The position numbers were made by a program, and so were the translations under genes. Below, piece after piece: positions 52,601 to 64,000 of a stretch of 64,000 bases of DNA. The first letter of the stretch is position 1; each line of letters opens with the position of its first letter. The stretch is from Burhinus oedicnemus (Eukaryota; Chordata; Aves; Charadriiformes; Burhinidae), in assembly GCA_008921705.1 (NCBI GenBank), contig VFFE01006978.1, positions 1,082,255 to 1,146,254 on the forward strand. The letters are read 5' to 3'. Under the pieces are notes generated by a model. That model was not told the DNA's origin. It worked only from the letters and a program-made list of their open reading frames with translations, and made no database searches.

Positions 52601-55600
52601 ATGGAGGAGAGCATATGCTGAATTATCTCACTGGTACTCTGTGTGCAATTTCAAAGCTAAACAATGCGTGTCTTTTATATGTGATTCATCTCCTAGGAAT
52701 TCATGCCTTCATAGCACCTTTTCTAAAACAGGAAATAAATACATGTTGCTAAGCTACTTTCATGCTTTGAAAAATCCCACTGCCGTTTCTATTGTCCAGT
52801 TTGTGTTCTGAGGGCTGTGCTCCATCACAGAGACTTTTTTTTCTCCCATAGTGAATACCTGCTTTTTTTACCTTTGCCTTACTTTCTGGTGAAGGTAAAG
52901 AGTCACACAGATTCCCTGCATGTTTTACCTCTTACACCTGTGCCAACAGTGCTCTGGCCTCACGTTGTGCCACCTGGCTGGGAAGCACACGGAAGATGCA
53001 GATGAAAATTGTCCAGGCACAGACGGAAATCCTCCGGGCAGTGAGGCACCAAGCCAGCCCTGGTGACCCTATACTCCTTGCTGGAGCACTCCCTCAAGAA
53101 CGTGTCGGTGTCTGGGCTGGGACACTTGATGCTCTCCCCAGCGCCAACGCTTTTGCCTAGCAGCTGAAGTAATCGTCATCTCAAGGATCCACTCCCCATC
53201 TTTCCCTCTTCAACTTGGCTGCACATAAACTTAGTAGCTGTATTTAGATTAACTTGGTTAGGAGTCATAAATAGGAATGGCTAATGTGATTGTACATGCT
53301 TCCCCCCAGATCCTGGTCAATATTGTAACTCTGACCTGTAATGCACTCCCAGCAATTCCAGTACTGGGCGTCTCTTAAGCAAATATGGCTAATCACTTCA
53401 ACAGGTTGCTGACTTTTATGAATTGAATTGCACAGCAAATAGCTGTGACAGTGTGTACAACATTGTCAGACAAGAAAACAACGTAATTATGTAGGGAAGA
53501 ATCTGGCCCATCTCAAGAAAAGAGAAAAAAAGTTTTACGCTACTTCGTTTAAAAGAAGGGTGTTACTTGGTGGTGGTGGGGTTGGGGTTTTTTGTTGGGG
53601 TTTTTTTGGCATGTAGCTAGTGCTGAAACAATGGGTCAGACACCCGGAGAGCTGGATTCTGGCTCTCCATTTTCCAAGATGGGCACTTGATGCTGAATAA
53701 CGTGTGACAGCGCAGTTGAGCAAAGGCAGATAAGAGGCAAATCCTGCAAGATACTCGGCTACCTCAGCAGTGGCAGAGAGACAAAGCCCTACACTGAACT
53801 AATCCAACGTACACTGAGACAGTGGTTTTCTCCTGGTACCTACCTGGATCTCAGATGCCTCCCCCCTCCCAGCAGCTCCGTTCCCTTCTACCCTTGCTTC
53901 ACAGGCACAGAGATGCCCGGGGTAAAGCCAGAAGCTGCCTGTGTGCCCCACCGGGCACCCGAATTGCTCCTGCCCACACCGCTGAGCCCTGCCTGGCCTC
54001 ACCATGCCCTAGACAGGCTTTAACAGCTAGGCGAATCCCCCATTAAAGGAAACAACTTATTTTGCAAATTCTGCCTTTGGCAATCTTCTCCCATTTCCAT
54101 TTTCCACCTCTTGCCCCGATGGATTTCAGTGACTTCAGTCTTGTCACACCTGAAATACATTTGGCTGCATCTTCCTTGCAATATGTAGACTTGATTTCAT
54201 TATAGTAATTTTGTTTTCTGAAGGCTTTGGTGTAATTAGCCAGTCAGGCCAGCTAAGCTGTAGATTGCTTTCTACTGTACATTAAAAGAGCATCCAGAGC
54301 AGTTGGAATACTCTGGAAATCATTTCCCTGCAATTTTCAGCAATCTAATATAAATTCTTGGTAAAATGATACATTAGTCACATATTACACAACATGTCTT
54401 TCTCTAATAACTTACAGCTCATTTTAGCTGTACTAAAAATAGTGGTTATAGCCCTCATTAATTACAAGGATGTTGGATAGTAAATTGCTACAAAAAGCTT
54501 TCATGCCAGGAACTGCAGCTCCCTTGTTTGTATTTGATGTCTGTATTATGAGACAAATAATGTTTCCTCTTCCAAAACCACAGGCCCTGGCCCAGAAGAT
54601 CTGGCAAAACTCTCATGAAAAAAACCAGGGGATTGACTGTGGGGACACACAGGCTTTTGGGGGATCTCTGATACCTGGGATTCACGAAGTTCCTCTCCAT
54701 CCAGCTGCCCTGAGCACTGGGCACAAAGTCACTGCAGAGAAAGATTGGGAGACCTGGGAGATCTCCCTGTGATTTTGAAAAGGGGTCACCTCCATGGCAG
54801 ATTTTCTCTTTTCATAATTTAAAAGACGGAGGGGAGGATAGGAAAGTTGTTGCAGGCTCAAAATGAGACTGAGAACCATCTGGGTTCTTTCTGTCTCCTA
54901 CATCTGGAAATGGAGAGTCTGCTGCCCAAAGGCTTCTTATGCACACGTGTGCCACCCCATAGTCTTCAAATTTTCCCTGGAGCAGCAGCGATGCAGCCTC
55001 GCAGCACAGCACCAATGATGGCAGAAAAGGCTACAGCAAGCTCCAGGGCTCACCCCTGGTTTTGCATCACTGGCTTCAGCGAGGTCACGCAGCCGGACGT
55101 CTGGGGTTGCTTGTGGCACTTCCAAGCAAGATCTTGATTAACACTGGAGAGAGCGCGACTCTGCAGGGAATCCCACTGATTTCAGGAGGCTATTTTCAGT
55201 GTGCGGGACCAAAGGTCGTTAAAATTGGCAGCACTACACTGAGGTTAAACCAGCAATGTCCCTTCAAAAGAATTTGCTTGGAAATCTATTTGCATCCAGT
55301 GGGAACACAGGCAAGTGAGAAAGAGATGATGTTAGTCTACAGAAAAATGACTGGTGTGAAAAAAGTGAATAGGGAACAACTAGCACATTTCTAGAATGAA
55401 AGTTACATTTCCACAGCAGCCTAAACTGACATAAGACAGGGCTTGGCCATCCTGTCTTCTCCCACTAGGCTGAAATCAAATCAAGTGAATACTATCCTGA
55501 TGGTCTAGCTCCATGAAGCAGCTTAACGTGGAGCTGGATGAACACCTCCCGAGCCTGCGTGCAGCCTAGGCTGGGGCCAGGCAGAAGGGCAGAATGCCAC

Positions 55601-58356
55601 AGCCCTGGTGCCTCCCCCACTGACTCTGGTGGGACCTGCCCACCCTTCCACAGCAGGCAGTGAAACTCCTGGCAGCCAGTAGTGCAAACCCCTTGTCAAA
55701 CAAACCCGGTGTAAAGCCCAGCACCAAACAAACAAAAGGAAATCCTTTTCTCCTGCAGAAATGCAGAATGAAATGGTGGCACTTGCTCACCCCAGCATGT
55801 AATGGAGGGATGAAGTCTACACAGGTCTAGGGAGGGGTTAGAGAAATTCGGGGAGGATGCATCCACCAGCCAACTTCTGAAACCTGAGAAGTTGTGCTGG
55901 GAAAGAAGTGTTTCATGCAAGATCCACTCTTCCCTGCATACCACCTCCCAGTCCCTTTGGTGACAGGCCAGGAGACTGCTGGTGGGACAGCTGAGGGACT
56001 GCTGTGCTCATCGGCATCTTCTCCTTTGTCACTCTGATGGCTCAGGCCAGTAAAGCACGCACAGAAATTCACTGTATCAGAAGACTGACTCCCTTTTCTG
56101 TAGTTTTCTCCTCCTTAATTCAGCTTCATCCTATGTCTTATGACATAGGGGTCTTTGGGTAAGTGTAGAGTTTCACTGCAAAAGTCATACAGTATAAAAA
56201 ACCTCCTAACCTAACACCACCACAGTACAATTTCCTTGCTAAAATACAATGGTGTAACCTGGTATAACATGGCACTCGGTGATGTACTGTGATTGAGGGC
56301 CACGTCCAGAAAACTCTTGGCCACTGCATTCTTGTCTCAGATTTGATGAATATTTTTCTGAATATTTTCAGGTTTTGGGTTTGTTTGGTTTTGTCTTTGT
56401 TTGGTTTTATCACCTAAGTATAGATTTGATTGCTACAAAAAGCAGAATTTATTTCCTTTGAGATGGCCAGTAAAATCCAAACTTTTCCCAGGAAACCTAT
56501 CTTTTTGTCTTCAAAACCCAGAGGCTCCAACCACGTTACCGTGCTATATTAAAACAGACTAATCATTTGCAAAACAGGACCTCAGACATGTACTTCATTA
56601 AAAATAGTCAGAGGGCACAGCTCTATCTAAACACATGCTGCAAAAATGACAATAACTCTCCAAAGCCCACATCACCTAAACCAGTCAGTTAATGCGAGCT
56701 TGCCATCATCTGCTAGCACATTGGAGTAACGGGACCCATTCATGGGACATCCAAAGTAGCCTCATTAGTTTTGAATGGTACTGTCCCCAAACTCTTTTAA
56801 ATGCTGGGAGTCAGCTAAGAGTTGAGCATTGTGAAGTTTTTCGGCAGTGAGTGTGAAGCTGAGCTCCGCCTGCTCCTTGCCTGGGCGTGAGGCACATTCC
56901 CAGACCCACTCCAGTGGCAGTGACTGCGAGTAGAGCAGCACTGAGGAGAATTCCTCAAAAACACCCGCTCAAGGGCCACTTTGGCTCCTCGGTCTCCTGC
57001 TGCTCCTGTGCTCCTGCTATGGCAGTGACTGGGGAGCATTGCAAAACCATTGTTGCACATAGGCAAGGGATCTGCTAGAAGCTGCCAGGTTTGGAGGTCG
57101 CCTTGCAGATAGGCAGGGAACAGTAGCCCAGGAGGATTGCTTGGTTGTGTCCTCCTGCGTGCCCTGCAGCGTCATGCTCCGTTAGACAGACGCTACCAGC
57201 ATTAAAAGCAGGGAGTATGTGATTAAGGAGCTTTCAGGCTTCTTGAGGAACACCTCCCAGAGGAAACTAAGTGCTTCTGAGGGCTAGCAGACAGGTGTTT
57301 GCTTTCTCTTCTCTGCAGCCTGGTACCAGGGTGCTGACTAGCACATGAGAAGCTATTTTTCTTATTTGTTCTTCCAAGCTTGACCCGATTAGTCTTCTCA
57401 TCTAACATGCTGAAATAAAGCCATTTGTGCAACAGTTCTTGGGCTCAGCCTTTTATTCCTCCCTAAACTGTTAACCCAGCCCGCACTGGATCTGTATCTT
57501 CACCTGTCTGAAAGCCCCGTCCGAGCTGGTAACAGGCACACAAGGAAGAAGCCTAGACATTGCAAATGATGTCACCAGAACTTCTCCACGATTAGAGCTA
57601 TTTTCATGCCTTCTGTGCTTTCTGGCGCTGGACCTGTCACAGGACCAACTGGCCCCTTTCCTGGTTCAGCCTTGGACACAAGTTGCCTCCGATTTCTAAA
57701 CACAGGAATCAAATAAGCTATAGTCTGGGAAAGGAATATAAGGCTTGCCTCTTCCACCAAGGAAAGATGTCTGTAGAGCTCCTTTGGTGAAAATGCCCCT
57801 TTTGGTGTGCCCCTACCCACTTTTTGTATAGGAATGATCCCTTTTTCTCCCCAGATGAGCAGAGCAGGGAGGGCACCGAAGAGGACACCAGAAGAATGCA
57901 GAGTGGTCCCTGAAGAGCTGTGGCCTGGAAATTAGACAGAAGATCTCTTGTAGCATTGTTTGTTTTGTATGGCTTCTAGATTTCCCTTTGCTGCAGGGCT
58001 TGTGGAGACTTTTCATTTAGCACAACCAGCAAGGAGCAGCTGGGGCAGCGGCCATACCAGTTAGCAGATCCTGAAATAAAAAGTTCTGTACAACCTATTT
58101 ACGTTGACTGCTTTAGCTGACAGAAATAATGAACTGCGATTTATTTATACTCTTGTCATAAGATGACTACTGCCTCTTCCCAGGCGGCAAGTTATAAAAG
58201 AGTCATTCAGCAATTCGTTGGCATTTAGGATAGCAATGTAAATCAGTTCTAAGTTGATGATGCTAAACTATCATGGAAATGAGATAAAACTATATCATGG
58301 CCAAGACACTGCCAAGTCATGTTATTATGCTTAAGTGACAGCTCCAAAATGAAGAC
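49606..58356. other. Gene desert, no gene seen
   Basis: No exon or RNA gene was recognised. Notable blocks are an AT-rich stretch at 51840-52100, a G-rich tract at 53566-53600 and a non-repetitive block at 54110-54460 with a T-box motif. Confidence 0.55.
54144..54151 (-). promoter_or_regulatory. T-box half site
   Basis: TCACACCT is the reverse complement of AGGTGTGA, the preferred T-box half site. It lies in an AT-rich block with homeodomain-type cores. Function is not shown. Confidence 0.35.
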
Positions 58357-58622
58357 AGAATCATAGAATCATTTTGGTTGGAAGAGACCTTTAAGATCAT
58401 CAAGTCCAATCATTAACCTAGCACTGCCAAGTCCACCACTAAACCATGTCCCTCAGCACTACATCTACATGTCTTTTAAATACCTCCAGGGATGGCAACT
58501 CAACCACTTCCCTGGGCGGCCTGTTCCAATGCTTGATAACCCTTTCAGTGAAGAAATTTTTCCTAATATCCAATCGAAACCTCCCCTGGTGCAGTTTGAG
58601 GCCATAACATAAAGGGACCACA
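58357..58622 (-). mobile_element. CR1 LINE 3' end with intact terminal reading frame
   Basis: On the minus strand an uninterrupted frame (58621-58439) includes [33 protein letters not shown] and the ending LRDMV-stop, the CR1 reverse-transcriptase C-terminus. The CR1 3' UTR follows and ends in the short-repeat tail gattctatgattct (58357-58371 on the plus strand). Low divergence and a clear tail make it the youngest CR1 here. It is 5'-truncated and inactive. Confidence 0.93.
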
Positions 58623-60080
58623 AGCTTTTAAGCCCAGAATTGTGAGATGGAAAACACATATTCAGCTGCCTAATCCTAGAGACCCATAACTGAAAATCTG
58701 CAGGCTCCCAGCTTCAACAGGTCCCTGTGAGGGTAGCAGCACCATATTACCAACCTCAATTCAGATATCTAAAGTCCCTGGGTGGAGGGGAAGTGGTGAA
58801 TTAGGGTTTTGATCCTCCTTGTGCAAGTGCTTTTTGCTCACAGCAGTTTCCAGCTCAGTAGGGACATATTGTTGGACTGTCCTTTGGAAGTACCTGGCCC
58901 TCTTCCCTCATGATAGGTTCAGCCTTCACCCTTAATGCTCCATTCCAGGTTCTGCCACTACTACCCATTACATGTACTTAACTTGTGGGCGCCTAGTGCT
59001 TTGCTGGATGTATCCTAAGGTTTATTAATTGCATTGAGTGAACACTATCCCACAAATCCATGTTTTTAAATAACTTGGCCAGTTTTGTATCTCTCCTTTA
59101 TTGACTTTTTGCAAATGATCCCCTGGCAGGCAAAACGACACATTGTGAGCATATATTGCAGATTATTCACACCACAATTCACACGCTATTCCAATGGGCC
59201 CTAGGGGGAAAAAAAAATCCACAAGAGTAGGATGCTGGGAAATTGTCCTTTATTCACTGTTAACTTCAGCGAGGGTGAGGCAGTCCAAGAGGCTGGAGAA
59301 AAGTCTTGTGACACGTGCATAACATTCCCTGCTGCTCGCTGGAAAAAATCTGCACTTAGAAGGAGTAAGGGATTCCTGACTGATGGAAGAACATGACCAT
59401 GCTCTCTGCTGAACTCTTAGCATTGCAACTGGTCTGCGTTTGAGAGTCAAAAATAACTCTGTTTCAGAAGTGGTCCGAGACATACATTTCTTACTGCCAC
59501 CTTATGCTACATCAGAAACCGTACATTGCCTTTCTCCCTTGCTTCGTTCTCTCCAATCCTGATTTCCCTGAGAAACTAAGGCATATATAATGTCTATTTC
59601 CATTTACCCCATCTATCAGACTATTATCAGTTTTAGCCATTTAAAGCCATTAATGCTTCTGCTTTTACCATAAAAAACAGCTTACTTCATGAGCCCATTC
59701 AGGAAAACAAAATTAATTTTAGAGGCTAATAGTGACAGATACAGTGCTTGTTATTTTTACTGAAGGAAAGACGCCTAATTCTAGGCTTACTGGTGGTGCT
59801 TATGTCCAAGCTGCGCCTGGGCCACGGCCACTGGATGCTGGTGAGGTTCCCCTGATGCCATGCCAGTTTTCCCTGAGGGAAATTTGTCCCTCTTTTTAGG
59901 TATAAGCATCTGCCTAATGTGCTATTTATAACATACTTATTTCACAAAATCTCATTTAGAGCTCTAATTGCATTCAGAAATGCAATGAATGAAATGAATA
60001 TATTTCTGAAAATACTTTAAATGCTTTGGGAATGATAAAAATATGAATAAAGAAATCCTTGAATACATTAATGAAATTAA
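58623..60080. other. Intergenic, no gene seen
   Basis: No gene was recognised. A short inverted repeat, ATTGCATT / AATGCAAT with a 4-base spacer, lies at 59967-59986. Confidence 0.5.
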
Positions 60081-60182
60081 GTTGGCATAAACAAGATCAG
60101 CTAGAAATCCACTGGTTTCAGTGGCATTATTTCCGACTTTGATATTGATACTGGTATAAGCAAGAACAGAATCAGGTCCTCG
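60081..60182. repeat. Palindromic interspersed element, possible copy 2
   Basis: The block tggcataaacaagatcagc, then ccactggtttcagtggc, then actggtataagcaagaac and agaatcaggtcc, has the same layout as the element at 46280-46385: a ccactg...ttca centre flanked by inverted gt(a)taa-type arms. Divergence is high. Confidence 0.4.
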
Positions 60183-63100
60183 GTGTTTTCCAAAGTTTGG
60201 AAGGACATCGTGCATAAAACTTAATGCTTTTCAGACTTTGTAGTTGCGTACACTCGTCTGAATTCTTCTTTTATAATGGCCAAGCCATTAAAAGGAGACC
60301 TTTTCTACCCTTCTAGCAGCATTAATAAATCAAGTGATTTCTTGCGGGCCAAAGTAAGTTGGCCTGAAAAAACTTTGTATAATATGCAGGTTATGTAGCT
60401 GTGATCTTCTTTACCCTAATAATATGCTTCTTTATACTACATATGTAATAGCTGTTTAAAGAAAACATAAAATCAAGACTCTTTTAGAAGACAACTTTTT
60501 GGTTTAAAAGATGTAGCAATAGCCATGCATGTAATATAGTTTAACAATCTTAAATATTCCAGACAGGAAAAGTTTTTTGTCAAAGTCTCTGACAGTTTAA
60601 ACTTTAAAGCTTCAGCAAAACTTTTAAACTTTTAAACTTTGAACCTGTTTGAACTTCATTTGATTTATGAATTATTAAATGTACCACTGAAATTCACCGT
60701 CTTTATTTTCATCTAGTAAAGATTTTTTGTTTAAAAGCTACAGATGAAGAGTGGGAACTAAGGAAATGCAGCCTGAGGAGATTATAGCCCCGTTTTATCA
60801 GAAGAGCATTCCTCTCAGCTGTATAAAACAAAACCCCAGTAAAATATTTAGAAGTGGGAGAGATAAAGGAGTAAAACTGGTATATACAAAGGGTGGGGAA
60901 AATGAATGCTAAACTGGAAAGCTGGATTAGGCAAGATTCTGAAAATTAGATACTTCTAAATTAATTATTTAACTCTTCCTTCACGTCGTGCTCTGTTTTT
61001 CTATGTCAGGATTAAGAGAAGGGCAGCACCAGGTTAACAGTGCCTTTAACATGAAGTCGAGGGCAGTGGGAAGGAGGAAGGCATTACTTTAGCAAGTTGC
61101 TCTGGAGGAAACAAATCTCTGGAAAGGGAAATGCCCTGAATGGCTCCCAGAGTCCCGCACCAGATTGCCGGCTGTAATTTATGTCCCGGTTGACGGGCAA
61201 CCTACTTAAATCACAGCACTGAAACCATATAGGTATAAAATGGAGAAGGTAAGTGGTTGGTGCCTCTGCCGTAGCAGCATTCGCACGCTGCTAATCACAG
61301 ATCTCGGGTCTTGTCCCAGCGTGGTCTGGACACCGCACAAGGATCTTTCCAAAAGCCTCTGGAAGAGGCACCCAGAGTGTGGCGGCAGTCTGTGCTCAGG
61401 CAGCGGGTATTTATAGCCTGTGTCTGAATGAGTCTGTACAGATACAGTTTATCTGGGAGTGTTAGATACTGTCTGCATATTGATGATCCCTTGCTAGCAG
61501 GATAAAAGGAGAAATAAATAGAAGACAAACCCACTCGTTTGGCATTTAATGAACTGCAAAAGTCTGCTTTGCTGGGCTGCTTTGGGGTATCCTTGGCAGA
61601 GCTAGCTGAGTTCCCCAGGGAAGATACCCATCTTCCTGCCAGGAGCAGAGCTGAGCTGGATAACTGCGGAGGGAAGAGGGCAGGACGGCAGCATGGGCTC
61701 TCCTGCTCTCTCCTGCTGGGGTACGGTATCCCTGTGACAGCAGTGTTCAGCAGCCACTGGGAAACACGGGTTGCTCCAGCCCTCCTGTACGTCTTCCAGC
61801 AACTGTTGTCACAGGGCAATCGCATTAAGAAGGCCAAAGATAGAAGGGATAAAGCACATAGGGGAAACTGAATGAAACTGGAGCTGCATAAACGCTGAAA
61901 TACCAAAACTTGGCAAACATGTAATGTCAACAACGTAAGTTACAACTGAGCTTCTGAACGTGCAGCAAAAGGAATAAAAGACAAAGGTAAAAATGAGGAA
62001 AAATCGGGGAAGAGGGAGGGCAGAAACAAGGTATTCCTCAATCTGTGTGTGCAGTCTTTACCATAATCCATGCAGCATCCAGCATCAGGTTTCGCACCGA
62101 CAACAAGGTCTTAAATGGGAAAGAAACTAGATATGTGAGCATTTTTCTCTAATAAGGAGCTTTTTGTCTGTTTTCTTATATCTTGTTCAGGATGATGTCG
62201 TCTTACACGAGAAAAGATGTAGTGATTTCACCTGCTTCCAGGCGGAGCAGAAAATCAAGTCTATTCACCCAGTGAGGTAAACAACACCGTGCGGGACACC
62301 GCATATGAGTAGATGCTCTATAGCGTGCCTGAGGATGGGAGAATCGGGAGCCTTGGGAACTGATTTAAATCAGAGCACTTCAATTTATCTGATGTTGAGT
62401 GGGTTTTACTGAGGGGCTGCCTTCAAAATAGAGCTACTTGACATTTTTTTACTCTGGAGTGTATTTGCTTAGAAATCTGAAAAACTGGAAGGCTTATGGA
62501 TAAGGGGAACTGTGGGGAGGTGCAAAGCCCAGCTACGGGATGTTAAATCACAGGCAGAAGTCTGGACACCAGTAACCGCGTTAGGTCTGTGAGTGCATTC
62601 ATGAGCATCATGTTTACAATTGCAGAACTGGGTATTTGGCACAAATTTGCTTACACTTCCTTGAGCAGAAAAATAATAGTGCCAGTCTTCTGCAGTGCGA
62701 GATGAGTTTGCTCTTTCATCCCAAGCCATGGTCTAGAGGCTTTTCCCTAGTAAATGCGTGCAGGGGCACTGGCTTGAGTAAATTAGGGACAGCAGTGGAC
62801 AGCCTACTGGGTAAAGCTACCACAGTCACACCCCTACACGGCTGAAACGCAGGACCCATGACTCGGAGGTGTTTCAGAACTGAGTGACCCTACATGGTAC
62901 CAGCCTTCAGCCACACTGTTTTAAACATGTAATACATGCTTGAATTCTGAAGACAGCTTCTTGATTTGGGAGAAAATAAAATCATTCAACCTTATCCTGA
63001 AAACTAAGTGAATTGGGCAATGCCTATTTCGCTCAATAGCTATTTTCACAGCCACACGCATGTGGCCATGCAAGAGGAGTGACTGGATACACCACAGCAA

Positions 63101-64000
63101 GTCTCTGCAGCCATTCGTTCCATCGCATTTCACTTGTGCTGTCTCTAGGGATGCACTGAGACAATAGTAATTCAAGACAGAGAGTGGGTTTAAAATCTGT
63201 GTTTTCTATAGAAGCCGAGAGAGAAAAAAACAATTAAATAAGGCCTGGCTTCAAAGCTCAGGAGACTGGCAACCACCTCAAGTCTCAGTGCGGAAAAGCA
63301 GCTATCTCCCACCCACACAGTCAATGCTCTTACAATGCATCCTGGAAGCAGGCTCAGATAAAAGGGGCTTTCTGGATGAAATCATCACAGGTTTGTGTAC
63401 AAACACGTTCCTTCTGATCCCAAGCTGCTCTGGGATCCACTTCTCTACCAGCCTTGCCATTCAAAAGGTGGGCCTGTGAACAGCGATGGGAGGGAGACTG
63501 AGCTGCTCGGAGCAGCCATGCTACCTCAGTTGTATAAGGGCTCAGCGGTTCTGCGGCAGAGGAACTACTACATGCAGTTTTACCCACAGTGTTATTTTAA
63601 AAATAAACCAATTGTCGCTTTGGCTTCCCTGCAGCCTTTCTGTTTTGTGCACAGTCTGAAATTTCCATTGGTGCCCTGACCCAGCCAGTGGCTTTGAATC
63701 AGCTCTGTAGGAAATAGGTCAGTCCAGAGCAACCTGGTCTGTTGCTAAAAGCAAGCCTGTACTTCAGGAAACAACCAGACTGAAAAAAAAAACAAAAGAA
63801 AGAAAAGGAAAAAAAAAAAGACTTCGCTCTAGGCTTTTCTGTGAGATCTGTGGCAAAACTCAAGGAAATTGTGTATGTCGCAGGCATTTTAAAAGAAATA
63901 TTTAACAGTGGAATTTGTGACTCATGGAAATGCATTTTAATAGTTCCTCCCCAGCACAAAGACGGAGGAAAACACGCAGTCGGGGCAGGTAGAGAGTGGC
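60183..64000. other. End of window, no gene seen
   Basis: AT-rich non-repetitive sequence lies at 60183-60720 and mixed sequence beyond. An A-rich tract lies at 63781-63820. The longest open frame (minus strand 61933-61295) begins with TTG and has no recognisable domain. Confidence 0.5.

Noticed and set aside
58439..58621. Possible small protein gene on the minus strand
   Set aside because: The translation is the C-terminus of a CR1 reverse transcriptase inside a truncated LINE, so it is annotated as a mobile element.
61295..61933. 212-codon open frame on the minus strand
   Set aside because: It begins with TTG rather than ATG, has no recognisable domain, and one frame of this length is expected by chance in 64 kb.
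26950..64000. miR-1/miR-133 cluster linked to the GATA6 region in vertebrates
   Set aside because: The mature sequences I know were not found; in known genomes the cluster lies within MIB1, well outside this window.

Overview
The window is vertebrate nuclear DNA and looks avian. It carries one recognisable protein-coding gene, GATA6, on the plus strand. The bird assignment rests on the GATA6 protein, which is short and lacks the poly-His and poly-Ala tracts I recall from mammalian GATA6; on several CR1 LINE 3' ends; and on an almost complete absence of mammalian repeats. I cannot name the species.

Layout. Positions 1-3500 are AT-rich upstream flank with no gene. About 3500-5640 is a GC-rich upstream region with a MEF2/GATA/homeodomain-like motif cluster (3967-4003) and a 20-base assembly gap (5371-5390). 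A candidate promoter with CCAAT and TATA-like boxes (5650-5720) and a tentative non-coding first exon (about 5740-5832) follow. Six coding exons run 7248-8163, 11643-11809, 15119-15244, 16570-16657, 16753-16859 and 25353-25520. They join in frame into a 523-residue GATA6 with two C-X2-C-X17-C-X2-C zinc fingers. A second in-frame ATG (7647) in better Kozak context would give a 390-residue short form. The 3' UTR runs to a polyadenylation signal at 26927-26932.

From about 26950 to 64000 I see no coding gene, only a gene desert. It holds four or five CR1 fragments, a possible MIR-like SINE, two related partly palindromic elements, low-complexity tracts and a few blocks that look like candidate regulatory elements. 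Long open frames elsewhere are explained by GC-rich composition or by near-cognate starts.

Readout. This is a developmental transcription-factor locus whose likely novelty is regulatory: four GATA sites beside the promoter (possible autoregulation), a cardiac-type motif cluster upstream, a tight group of strong microRNA seed matches in the 3' UTR, and an unusual His-to-Asn change in the N-terminal zinc finger at a position known in GATA1 for cofactor binding. I found no undescribed multi-gene system.
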